Shown here piece by piece: positions 1 to 5,825 of a stretch of 7,139 nt of DNA. The notes beneath the pieces were generated by a model. It was not told where the DNA came from, did no database searches, and saw only the letters and a list, made by a program, of their open reading frames with translations. The DNA lies in the NCBI GenBank assembly GCA_913061425.1, contig CAJXUO010000072.1:1-7139 (forward strand), in the 5' to 3' direction. Position 1 is the stretch's first letter. Every line of letters starts with the position of its first letter. The stretch is from an uncultured Lutibacter sp. (lineage in GTDB: Bacteria > Bacteroidota > Bacteroidia > Flavobacteriales > Flavobacteriaceae). Both the position numbers and the translations under genes were made by a program.

Positions 1-1005
1 CTATATGATAGTATAAATATTAATTCTTCTGCCAGTTCATTTAATATAGATCAGTTTACACATGATCCAAATAAAAAAAATAAATTATTTAAAAGCGTTA
101 TTTCTTGCTTAGGTGTTGATAAAGAAACTATATCAAAAATAGAAAGTGGAGAAGAATTAATGACGTATAATATAAAGCCTGTTCATTCTGATGTCGCATT
201 TGTAAATGCTTCTGATGAATTAGATATAGGTGCATTTAAAAATTGGAGAGAAGAATATAAAGACGCAAAATTTATTACTGAAGAAGACGGAACATTTAAA
301 GTAGGTAGAGAAATAGAAAAAATGTCGAAGTCTAAGTATAATGTTGTCAATCCAGACAGTATCTGTGAGGAGTTTGGCGCAGATAGCCTTAGGTTATTTG
401 AAATGTTTTTAGGACCTCTGGAGCAATCAAAACCTTGGAATACTTCAGGTATTTCAGGAGTGTTTTCTTTCTTAAAAAAATTATGGAAATTGTACCATTT
501 AGGTGATGAAGGGGCCTTTGTTGTCTCAGAAGATGCCGCAACTAAAGACGAGTTAAAAGTAGTGCATAAAACCATCAAAAAAGTAGATGAAGACATTGCT
601 AATTTCTCTTTCAATACGTCAGTTAGTTCGTTTATGATTGCTGTAAATGAGTTAGGTACTTTGAAATGTAATAAACGTGAAATTTTAGAACCATTAGCGG
701 TTTTAATTTCTCCTTATGCGCCTCATATCGCAGAAGAATTGTGGAGTAAATTAGGACATAAAGAATCAATTTCAACTGCTGAATTTCCAGTATTTGATGG
801 CAAACATTTGGTAGAAAGTTCTAAGAATTATCCGATTTCATTTAATGGAAAAATGCGCTTTATGCTAGAGTTTCCATTAGACATGAATAAGGAAGATATT
901 GAAAAGGCTGTCTTAGCAGATGAAAAAACAATAGCACAATTAGAAGGTAAAGCACCTAAAAAAGTAATTGTAGTTCTTGGTAAAATTGTAAATATTGTAG
1001 GATAA
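1..1005 (+). CDS. leuS: Leucyl-tRNA synthetase, C-terminal part (5' end outside window)
   Basis: This class I aminoacyl-tRNA synthetase charges tRNA-Leu with leucine in the cytoplasm. The frame is open from base 1 without a stop, so this is the last 334 codons of a longer gene; an ATG at 160 is internal. The class I signature KMSKS lies at window codons 107-111 (bases 319-333) and is followed by the NVVNPD, GADSLRLFEMFLGPLEQ and KPWNTSGISGV blocks typical of bacterial LeuS. The alpha-helical anticodon-binding domain follows (PYAPHIAEELW near codon 240), then a compact C-terminal domain ending in KIVNIVG. Codons 1-55 are rich in Asn, Ser and Lys and do not resemble a conserved LeuS block. They lie in the insertion-prone stretch between the editing domain and the KMSKS loop. 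The stop TAA is followed by one base and the ATG of the next gene, suggesting co-transcription. Identification is essentially certain; only the 5' end is missing. Confidence 0.97.
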   Translation, partial: LYDSININSSASSFNIDQFTHDPNKKNKLFKSVISCLGVDKETISKIESGEELMTYNIKPVHSDVAFVNASDELDIGAFKNWREEYKDAKFITEEDGTFKVGREIEKMSKSKYNVVNPDSICEEFGADSLRLFEMFLGPLEQSKPWNTSGISGVFSFLKKLWKLYHLGDEGAFVVSEDAATKDELKVVHKTIKKVDEDIANFSFNTSVSSFMIAVNELGTLKCNKREILEPLAVLISPYAPHIAEELWSKLGHKESISTAEFPVFDGKHLVESSKNYPISFNGKMRFMLEFPLDMNKEDIEKAVLADEKTIAQLEGKAPKKVIVVLGKIVNIVG

Positions 1006-1006
1006 A

Positions 1007-1264
1007 ATGGATTTTAATATAGAGATTATCGGATTGATTGCAGGCGCTTTCACAACAGCATCATTTGTTCCGCAAGTAATTAAAACATGGAAGGCGAAAT
1101 CTGCTGACAATCTATCTTTATCTATGTACCTTGTGATGTTGACAGGAGTTATACTTTGGTTGATTTATGGAATTTATTTGGAAAGTATTTCAATGATATT
1201 GGCCAATACAGTTACGGCTATATTGGTATGCGCGATTCTCTTTTTTAAGTTTCGTTACAAATAA
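1007..1264 (+). CDS. SemiSWEET family sugar transporter (PQ-loop, MtN3/saliva type)
   Basis: This 85-residue integral membrane protein has three predicted transmembrane helices (about residues 7-27, 40-58 and 61-80), the normal size of a bacterial SemiSWEET. These are half-transporters that dimerise and move sugars by facilitated diffusion. The PQ-loop dipeptide is at Pro22-Gln23 in ASFVPQVIKTWK, followed by the usual SADNLSL loop. Trp51 and Asn67 are 16 residues apart, the same spacing as the substrate-pocket Trp/Asn pair of characterised SemiSWEETs. The ATG lies one base after the leuS stop, so translation may be coupled to leuS and the gene is probably in the same transcript. The substrate cannot be read from sequence; family members are reported with sucrose or glucose. 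Family assignment is firm, the sugar is not known. Confidence 0.9.
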   Translation: MDFNIEIIGLIAGAFTTASFVPQVIKTWKAKSADNLSLSMYLVMLTGVILWLIYGIYLESISMILANTVTAILVCAILFFKFRYK

Positions 1265-1309
1265 TATTCTTGGTATATTTATTGAGTATATTTACTTTAA
1301 ATTTATCGA

Positions 1310-2761
1310 ATGTTTAGCAGAAAACTATCCTTACAAAATCGTGTATTTTTATCAATGATGTTCTTGGTAATAATAGCCTCAATTTTGATAGCATTAGTTG
1401 CTATTTTTCAATACCACGAACAAGCTGAAGAATACAATACAGGAAGGCTTGAAAGAAAAGAAAGAGCGATTACGCATCATTTTGATTTAGAAATAAACAA
1501 TACGACTTTTCAAGTAGCAACAAGCGAGTTAAAAACGATTTTCAGAAATAAAATATTTGAAATAGCAAGGGTTCATAATTTAGAAATCGAAATCTATGAT
1601 CTTAAAGGAGGTTTTATCGTTTCGTCCAATAGAGATTTTACAAAAAATACAGTTTCAAGAGTTATAACAGAAAATATCTTAACTGAATTAATCAATGAAG
1701 CTTCACATCGATTTGTAAAAAGAGAAACTAAAAACGATAAAGAATATCAATCTTTATATACATATCTTTTAGATCAAAGAGCAAAACCAATTGGAATTAT
1801 TCACTTGCCATATCTTGAAGATAGTTCTGAACAAGATAGAGAGTTAAAAGAATTTTTATCTCGTTTAGGATTAGGTTTTTTATTAATGTTTTTGATTGGT
1901 TTAGCACTGGCTTACTTCATTTCTAGTTATATCACCCGTTCCATAAAAACGGTAAGTGATAAAATGAGTCAAACACGAATTTTTAAGCGCAATGAAAAAA
2001 TAGTATTAAAAGACGCAAGTATTGAAATTTACAATCTAGTTGATTCTTATAATGGGATGATCGACCAGCTTGAAGAAAGTGCAGTGAAGTTAGCGCAAAG
2101 TGAGCGTGAACATGCTTGGAGAGAAATGGCAAAACAAGTTGCTCATGAAATTAAAAATCCATTAACACCTATGAGGTTAACGGTTCAAAGTTTTGAAAGG
2201 AAGTTTGATATAAATGATCCAGAGATATTTCGTAAATTAAAAGAATATAGTAAAACACTAATTCAGCAGATAGATGTGATGAGCTCAATTGCTTCTGCTT
2301 TTTCAGATTTTGCTAAAATGCCTTCAGTAAAAAAAGAGAAAATTAATGTTGTAGAAGTTGTGAAGCATGCAACAGAGATTTTTACAGAATCGTATATTTC
2401 TTTTTATTCTGACACTAAAGAGATTACAGCAAACCTTGATAAAATGCAAGTGACACGTATTGTCACAAACCTTGTTAAAAACGCAACTCAAGCTCTAGAT
2501 GGAATAGAAAACCCTTCAATAGAAGTGAAATTGAATGAAGATAGGGATACTGTAAAAATTATTGTTTCAGACAACGGAAAGGGAATTGATGAAGAAACAA
2601 AGGATAGAGTTTTTGAACCTAAATTTACAACTAAATCAAGTGGAATGGGACTTGGATTACCAATGATAAAAAATATTGTAGAAGCATATGGTGGTGAAAT
2701 TTCATTTACTTCTGTTGAAAATCATGGAACCGTGTTTACAATAATATTACCCAAAAAATAA
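1310..2761 (+). CDS. HAMP-domain membrane sensor histidine kinase (NtrY-like)
   Basis: This 483-residue two-component sensor kinase has no adjacent response regulator. An N-terminal membrane helix (about 12-34) and a second one (about 184-206) enclose a roughly 150-residue periplasmic sensor region of unknown ligand; its EIYDLKGGFIVSSN segment looks Cache/PAS-like. A HAMP linker follows (about 206-260). The dimerisation domain carries the H-box VAHEIKNPLTPMRL with phospho-acceptor His279, a form close to NtrY/AtoS-type kinases. The ATP-binding domain shows the N box (Asn387, Asn391), G1 box DNGKGID (421-427), F box around FEPKF (435-439) and G2 box GMGLGL (445-450), so it looks catalytically intact. 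The start has an in-phase ATG with a charged N-terminus just before the first membrane helix. It lies 45 bases after the SemiSWEET gene and 49 bases before the enoyl-CoA hydratase, all on one strand. The signal and partner regulator are unknown. Confidence 0.93.
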   Translation: MFSRKLSLQNRVFLSMMFLVIIASILIALVAIFQYHEQAEEYNTGRLERKERAITHHFDLEINNTTFQVATSELKTIFRNKIFEIARVHNLEIEIYDLKGGFIVSSNRDFTKNTVSRVITENILTELINEASHRFVKRETKNDKEYQSLYTYLLDQRAKPIGIIHLPYLEDSSEQDRELKEFLSRLGLGFLLMFLIGLALAYFISSYITRSIKTVSDKMSQTRIFKRNEKIVLKDASIEIYNLVDSYNGMIDQLEESAVKLAQSEREHAWREMAKQVAHEIKNPLTPMRLTVQSFERKFDINDPEIFRKLKEYSKTLIQQIDVMSSIASAFSDFAKMPSVKKEKINVVEVVKHATEIFTESYISFYSDTKEITANLDKMQVTRIVTNLVKNATQALDGIENPSIEVKLNEDRDTVKIIVSDNGKGIDEETKDRVFEPKFTTKSSGMGLGLPMIKNIVEAYGGEISFTSVENHGTVFTIILPKK

Positions 2762-2770
2762 ATTTAATGC

Positions 2771-2790
2771 TAGTTCAACTTTATGAACTA
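2771..2790. repeat. Perfect 7-bp inverted repeat between kinase and hydratase genes
   Basis: TAGTTCA and TGAACTA flank a 6-base spacer in the 49-base gap between the two genes. No T-run follows, so it is not a convincing intrinsic terminator. It could be an operator-like site or an mRNA hairpin, or chance; no -7 promoter octamer is visible in this gap. Confidence 0.4.
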
Positions 2791-2810
2791 ATCAATAAAA
2801 TCAAATTATA

Positions 2811-3587
2811 ATGAATTTCGAAAATATTTTACTTAGTCAAAACGAAAGTGTATTAACAATTACAATTAATAGACCTAATCAATTAAATGCTTTAAACTTA
2901 GCAACAATTTTAGAATTACATACGGCTTTTTCAGATGCAGATTTTGATAAAAGGGTGAAAGCAATACTACTTACTGGTAGTGGATCAAAAGCCTTTGTTG
3001 CTGGTGCAGATATTAAAGAGTTTGCTCATTTTGATGAAGCTCAAGGAGCCACATTATCTAAAAACGGACATGATTTATTGTTTGATTTTGTAGAGAATTT
3101 AGGAACTCCTGTTATCGCTGCTATCAACGGATTTGCACTTGGAGGAGGTTTAGAATTGGCAATGTGTGCGCACTTTAGAATTGCAAGTTCCAATGCTAAA
3201 ATGGGACTTCCAGAAGTATCGCTTGGAGTAATTCCTGGATATGGAGGGACTCAGCGTTTGCCACAATTGATAGGAAAAGGAAAAGCAATGGAATTGATTA
3301 TGACTGCCAGTATGTTGTCAGCTCAAGAAGCCTTAAATTGCGGGCTAGTAAATTATGTTGTAGAACAGGAAGAGTTATTGCCCTTTGCAGAAAAATTAGC
3401 TGTTAAGATTGCACGTAATTCAAGTACTGCAATTGCGAATGCTATATCAGCTGTAAATGCTAATTATGATAAAAAAAGAAATGGTTACAAAGTTGAAAAA
3501 GAAAATTTTGGAAATTGTTTTGGAACGCCAGATTTTGAAGAAGGAACTACTGCGTTTTTAGAAAAAAGAAAACCTAAATTTTCTTAA
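2811..3587 (+). CDS. Enoyl-CoA hydratase/isomerase family protein (crotonase)
   Basis: This 258-residue cytoplasmic enzyme is of normal length for a monofunctional crotonase, expected to hydrate trans-2-enoyl-CoA to 3-hydroxyacyl-CoA in fatty-acid or related acyl-CoA degradation. The AGADIKE motif (64-70) and the GFALGGGLELAM motif (108-118) supply the oxyanion-hole backbone. Glu115 and Glu135 (in GLPEVSLGVIPGYGGTQRL) are 20 residues apart, matching the two catalytic glutamates (144 and 164) of rat mitochondrial crotonase. Both are present, which favours true hydratase activity over isomerase-only or decarboxylase relatives. The C-terminal FGTPDFEEGTTAFLEKRKPKF segment is typical of the family. 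It is the last gene before a strong terminator and no promoter is obvious in front of it, so it is probably read through from the kinase gene. Chain-length preference and pathway (beta-oxidation, butyrate or phenylacetate type) cannot be told from this sequence. Confidence 0.94.
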   Translation: MNFENILLSQNESVLTITINRPNQLNALNLATILELHTAFSDADFDKRVKAILLTGSGSKAFVAGADIKEFAHFDEAQGATLSKNGHDLLFDFVENLGTPVIAAINGFALGGGLELAMCAHFRIASSNAKMGLPEVSLGVIPGYGGTQRLPQLIGKGKAMELIMTASMLSAQEALNCGLVNYVVEQEELLPFAEKLAVKIARNSSTAIANAISAVNANYDKKRNGYKVEKENFGNCFGTPDFEEGTTAFLEKRKPKFS

Positions 3588-3595
3588 ATTAAAAT

Positions 3596-3624
3596 AAAAA
3601 GCGAACCATTTGGCTCGCTTTTTT
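3596..3624 (+). terminator. Intrinsic terminator after the enoyl-CoA hydratase gene
   Basis: A hairpin with a 12-position stem (A5 then GCGAACC pairing with GGCTCGC then T5, one A-C mismatch), a 4-base ATTT loop and a run of six T begins 8 bases after the stop codon. The A-run on the left arm means it may also work for the convergent minus-strand gene ending at 3667, which has no other hairpin behind it. Confidence 0.88.
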
Positions 3625-3666
3625 CACCAACATTGGGTAGTGATTTCATGAACAATTAACTAAGTT

Positions 3667-4218
3667 TTAAATACTAATATTTTTAATATAACGCCTTCCA
3701 ACATTATCAATAACTACTTTGTATTTACCTTCATATCTTTCTGACAATCTATAAACTCTCTCTAAAATATCTTTTCCCTCTAAAGTTTCAGTAAAAATAA
3801 CTTCACTATTATAATAAAGAATTATTTTCAGTGGTTGTTTGTCAAAAGCAATTTTAGAAATAAAAATTAAATCACCTTCATTTCTAATTACCGGTTTAAA
3901 AATTCTTTTTTCTTCATTTGTTATGAATGTAACTCTTCCCTTTTCTACTCTAAAAGGTTTTTCTATGATTTCAAAACCTTTACTCAATTCTGCCGTAAAT
4001 TCCCCATCTTCTAATTGTGTAGATTTTATTATTTCAGAATAGTTACCTGTATCTTTAATACTTAAACTATAAATTTCCTTTTGAGTTGTATCTCTAATAG
4101 TTAGAGTATGCCCTTTTTTGTCATCCATTGATTCTATCAATGTTTTATTATTCCCGTAGTTAATTAATGTTCCTAGCATGAATACTACTAATAAACTTTT
4201 TTTAATTGTTGTTTTCAT
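3667..4218 (-). CDS. Secreted protein of unknown function with two similar beta-rich halves
   Basis: I do not recognise a named family for this 183-residue protein, though it has the look of small exported proteins common in Flavobacteriaceae. Residues 1-22 form a signal peptide: a lysine-rich start, a hydrophobic core (LLVVFMLGTLI), then a polar stretch; no lipobox cysteine is present. The mature part is predicted beta-rich. Residues about 38-90 and 129-183 share a pattern offset by about 91-92 positions: IYSLSIKD versus VIFTETLEGKD, and DGEFTAEL versus EGKYKVVI. The very end (GKYKVVI, then GRRYIKNISI) resembles the closing G-x-Y-x-V-x-I ... K-x-I pattern of type A Type IX sorting domains, but with no long cargo ahead of it. 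It is monocistronic, converges on the hydratase terminator, and has a Bacteroidota-type -7 element upstream. A role in the periplasm or on the cell surface is inference only. Confidence 0.8.
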   Translation of the reverse strand: MKTTIKKSLLVVFMLGTLINYGNNKTLIESMDDKKGHTLTIRDTTQKEIYSLSIKDTGNYSEIIKSTQLEDGEFTAELSKGFEIIEKPFRVEKGRVTFITNEEKRIFKPVIRNEGDLIFISKIAFDKQPLKIILYYNSEVIFTETLEGKDILERVYRLSERYEGKYKVVIDNVGRRYIKNISI

Positions 4219-4248
4219 AATTTTTATTTTTTAAAATATTTGATGATA

Positions 4249-4282
4249 CAAAGGTATTACGTGTTTTAGTTTAATAAAACAA
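4249..4282 (-). promoter_or_regulatory. Bacteroidota-type promoter for the secreted-protein gene
   Basis: On the minus strand, TACCTTTG (4256-4249) matches the TAnnTTTG -7 consensus, and a TTG (4282-4280) lies 23 bases upstream as a possible -33 element, a little farther than usual. The expected start is a few bases below 4249, giving a leader of about 25 bases, A/T-rich and without Shine-Dalgarno sequence. Confidence 0.6.
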
Positions 4283-4382
4283 GTCAATTGGTAAATTTGT
4301 ATGCTGTATTATTATTATTGTTTTAAATAAAACATCTTTGGGTTAATATGGCATATAAAAAGGAGAGTCTTATTTTTAAAAT

Positions 4383-4412
4383 AAAAAAGCGAGTCTTAAG
4401 ACTCGCTTTTTT
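4383..4412 (-). terminator. Perfect 30-bp palindromic bidirectional terminator
   Basis: A6-GCGAGTCTT pairs perfectly with AAGACTCGC-T6, leaving an effective TTAA loop. With A- and T-runs on both sides it can terminate on either strand. On the minus strand it lies 40 bases beyond the stop of the small ORF at 4453-4566, its most likely client. On the plus strand no gene lies close in front of it. Confidence 0.85.
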
Positions 4413-4452
4413 CCAAAAATCATTGTAGTTGCTGTTGACACTAATTACAAAT

Positions 4453-4566
4453 TTATTTTTTGGATCTTTTCATTAGCAAATTCCCTATAACTATAAATTG
4501 TAATATAATAAGCACAACACAAACTGATATTACAGTAGTAAATACGACTCCATCTTTTTCTAACAT
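4453..4566 (-). CDS. Putative 37-residue single-pass membrane miniprotein
   Basis: A short ATG-to-TAA reading frame encodes a 37-residue peptide of unknown function. It has a polar N-terminus (MLEKDG), one uninterrupted hydrophobic stretch of about 25 residues (from VVFTTVISV to IVIGNLL), and a basic tail (MKRSKK). That layout fits one membrane helix with the C-terminus in the cytoplasm. Support comes from context: a perfect -7 octamer TAGTTTTG ends 24 bases upstream of the ATG, and a strong terminator lies 40 bases beyond the stop, so promoter, ORF and terminator form a self-contained unit of about 200 bases. In AT-rich DNA a hydrophobic ORF this short can arise by chance, and I cannot check conservation. 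It might belong to the class of small membrane proteins that adjust larger membrane complexes, but no partner is indicated. Confidence 0.5.
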   Translation of the reverse strand: MLEKDGVVFTTVISVCVVLIILQFIVIGNLLMKRSKK

Positions 4567-4589
4567 AAGTTGTTTTATAATTATTATAG

Positions 4590-4597
4590 CAAAACTA
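4590..4597 (-). promoter_or_regulatory. Candidate -7 promoter element for the 37-residue ORF
   Basis: The minus strand reads TAGTTTTG, a full match to TAnnTTTG. No clear TTG -33 element lies at the usual distance, so it is incomplete. Transcription would begin about 17 bases before the ATG at 4566. Confidence 0.45.
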
Positions 4598-4626
4598 TCT
4601 CAAAGAGTTAGATATAATAACATCAG

Positions 4627-4661
4627 AATTGGGGTGTTTATATGCTATATTAACACCAATT
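4627..4661. repeat. Imperfect inverted repeat upstream of the AraC-family gene
   Basis: AATTGG-GG-TGTT-T-ATAT is mirrored by ATAT-T-AACACCAATT around a GCT centre. The pairs are AATT/AATT, GGTGTT/AACACC and ATAT/ATAT, with a two-G bulge and one T-T mismatch. It lies about 100-135 bases before the araC-type start and about 30 bases upstream of the small minus-strand ORF's -7 element. It could be an operator or an RNA hairpin; it lacks a T-run, so it is a poor terminator. Confidence 0.4.
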
Positions 4662-4738
4662 ATAATTAAATCCTTTATTAATATTAATATAGTATATAAA
4701 ATGGGTAATTATCTCTATTTTATTATTTGTTTGTTTGG

Positions 4739-4746
4739 TATTTTTG
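4739..4746 (+). promoter_or_regulatory. Candidate -7 promoter element for the AraC-family gene
   Basis: TATTTTTG fits TAnnTTTG and ends 15 bases before the ATG at 4762. A TTG at the correct -33 distance is not seen, and the region is so T-rich that a chance match is possible. Confidence 0.35.
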
Positions 4747-4761
4747 TTGTAAATATAATTG

Positions 4762-5634
4762 ATGAAAAACGTGAAGCCAACATTAGAAAAAATTACTCCA
4801 GATTTTGGGCGTTCGATATTGGCAAAAAAGCATACGAAGTTTTTGAAGCATGTGTCTGCTTCTTGGCACTTTCATCCAGAAATAGAATTGGTTTATGTGA
4901 ATAAAGGAAAGGGGAAAAGGCATATAGGCAACCATTTATCATACTTCAATAATAGTCAATTATTGTTGATTGGATCTAATTTACCTCATAACGGATTTAC
5001 TGATAGATTAACAACAAATGGTTCCGAAACATTAATTCAGTTTAGACCAGAATTTTTAGGAAAAACTTTTTTCGATGCTCCTGAAATGATTCCTATTAAA
5101 AGTTTATTTGAAAAAGCAAAAAACGGAATTGTTTTTGGCGTTAAAACCAAAAAAAAAATAGGACCAAAAATTGAAAAAATTACTGAAAAAGGAGGCTTTA
5201 AACAGGTTTTGATTCTTTTGGATGTTTTACACACACTTTCAAAATCCGATGACTATACTATTTTAAATGCAGACGGCTTTGCGTTTGAAACACAACCACA
5301 AGATAGTAGTAAAATAGATTTAATTTTTAAGCATATAAATGAGAATTTCAATCAGCATATATCTCTATATGAAATTTCAGATTTAGTTAGTATGACTATT
5401 CCTGCATTTTGTAGGTTTTTTAAAAAAACTACTGGAAAGACATTTACTAAATTAGTGAACGAATATAGAGTAGTTCATGCAACAAAGTTATTATCAGAAA
5501 GTCAGTCAAGTATAACTGATATTTCCTATGAATGCGGCTTTAATAATTTTTCTCATTTCAATAAATTGTTTAAAGAATTTACTGGAAAATCTGCCTCTAA
5601 ATATAGAAACGAAATGACAAACCTTGTTCAATAA
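4762..5634 (+). CDS. AraC-family transcriptional regulator with cupin-like sensor domain
   Basis: This 290-residue DNA-binding regulator has the size of a full-length AraC-family protein. The N-terminal region (about 30-110) is cupin-like, with WHFHPEIELVYVNKG (35-49; His36, His38, Glu40) and a later His76 in the GSNLPHN segment, probably a ligand-binding pocket. The C-terminal AraC DNA-binding domain covers about 187-285 with two helix-turn-helix units: ISLYEISDLVSMTIPAFCRFF (about 200-220) and SITDISYECGFNNFSHFNKLF (about 250-270), followed by the KEFTGKSASKYR family signature. I chose the ATG at 4762; the TTG directly in front of it is less likely, and an in-frame TAA at 4756-4758 rules out any earlier start. 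A 57-residue ORF begins 15 bases after the stop and probably shares the transcript. No metabolic operon is attached, so the inducer and targets are unknown; relatives with this architecture often control carbohydrate use. Confidence 0.92.
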   Translation: MKNVKPTLEKITPDFGRSILAKKHTKFLKHVSASWHFHPEIELVYVNKGKGKRHIGNHLSYFNNSQLLLIGSNLPHNGFTDRLTTNGSETLIQFRPEFLGKTFFDAPEMIPIKSLFEKAKNGIVFGVKTKKKIGPKIEKITEKGGFKQVLILLDVLHTLSKSDDYTILNADGFAFETQPQDSSKIDLIFKHINENFNQHISLYEISDLVSMTIPAFCRFFKKTTGKTFTKLVNEYRVVHATKLLSESQSSITDISYECGFNNFSHFNKLFKEFTGKSASKYRNEMTNLVQ

Positions 5635-5649
5635 TTAATACTTTATATA

Positions 5650-5823
5650 ATGAAAGATAAAATAGATACAACTCTTGAATATTATACTTTTAAGAGTAAA
5701 GAGATAGTTGACTATGTCAATAAAAACAAACGCCTAACAGTAGACGAGATAATCCAAAATGGAGAAGAATTAGCAATTTTAGAACATAAAATCACATCTT
5801 TGGAAGTTGCAAAAGAAAATTAA
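5650..5823 (+). CDS. Hypothetical 57-residue charged protein
   Basis: I do not recognise this small protein. The ATG lies 15 bases after the AraC-family stop, in an A/T-rich leader, and the frame runs to a TAA at 5821-5823. The product is soluble, strongly charged and probably all-helical. Residues 15-24 (KSKEIVDYVN) and 30-55 (TVDEIIQNGEELAILEH and onward) show hydrophobic residues at 3-4 spacing, consistent with a short helical hairpin or coiled coil. There is no signal peptide, membrane segment or cysteine. The amino-acid composition looks like real coding sequence rather than random AT-rich DNA. The gene fills the space exactly up to the convergent HD-domain gene, 2 bases away. It is probably co-transcribed with the regulator; a partner role is only a guess. 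Confidence 0.68.
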   Translation: MKDKIDTTLEYYTFKSKEIVDYVNKNKRLTVDEIIQNGEELAILEHKITSLEVAKEN

Positions 5824-5825
5824 AT

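Noticed and set aside
183..614. 143-residue minus-strand ORF opposite leuS
   Set aside because: It lies entirely antisense to conserved LeuS blocks and its translation shows no domain-like pattern; it is a shadow frame.
3839..4042. 67-residue plus-strand ORF opposite the secreted-protein gene
   Set aside because: Antisense shadow of a gene with a signal peptide and its own promoter; no promoter or terminator of its own.
4349..4430. 26-codon plus-strand ORF starting MAYKKES
   Set aside because: It reads straight through the perfect terminator palindrome, so it is unlikely to be translated.
4460..4669. 69-residue plus-strand ORF in the 4219-4758 region
   Set aside because: Low-complexity Ile/Asn/Thr-rich translation of AT-rich DNA that runs antisense to the better supported 37-residue ORF and through the inverted repeat.
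4676..4689. 14-bp AT-only palindrome TATTAATATTAATA
   Set aside because: Composed only of A and T in very AT-rich DNA; expected by chance and not linked to any other signal.
4629..4904. 91-residue plus-strand ORF overlapping the AraC-type gene start
   Set aside because: Begins at TTG, overlaps about 140 bases of the regulator in another frame, and its hydrophobic part follows from T-rich promoter DNA.
5037..5234. 65-residue minus-strand ORF inside the AraC-type gene
   Set aside because: Antisense shadow within a clear coding sequence.
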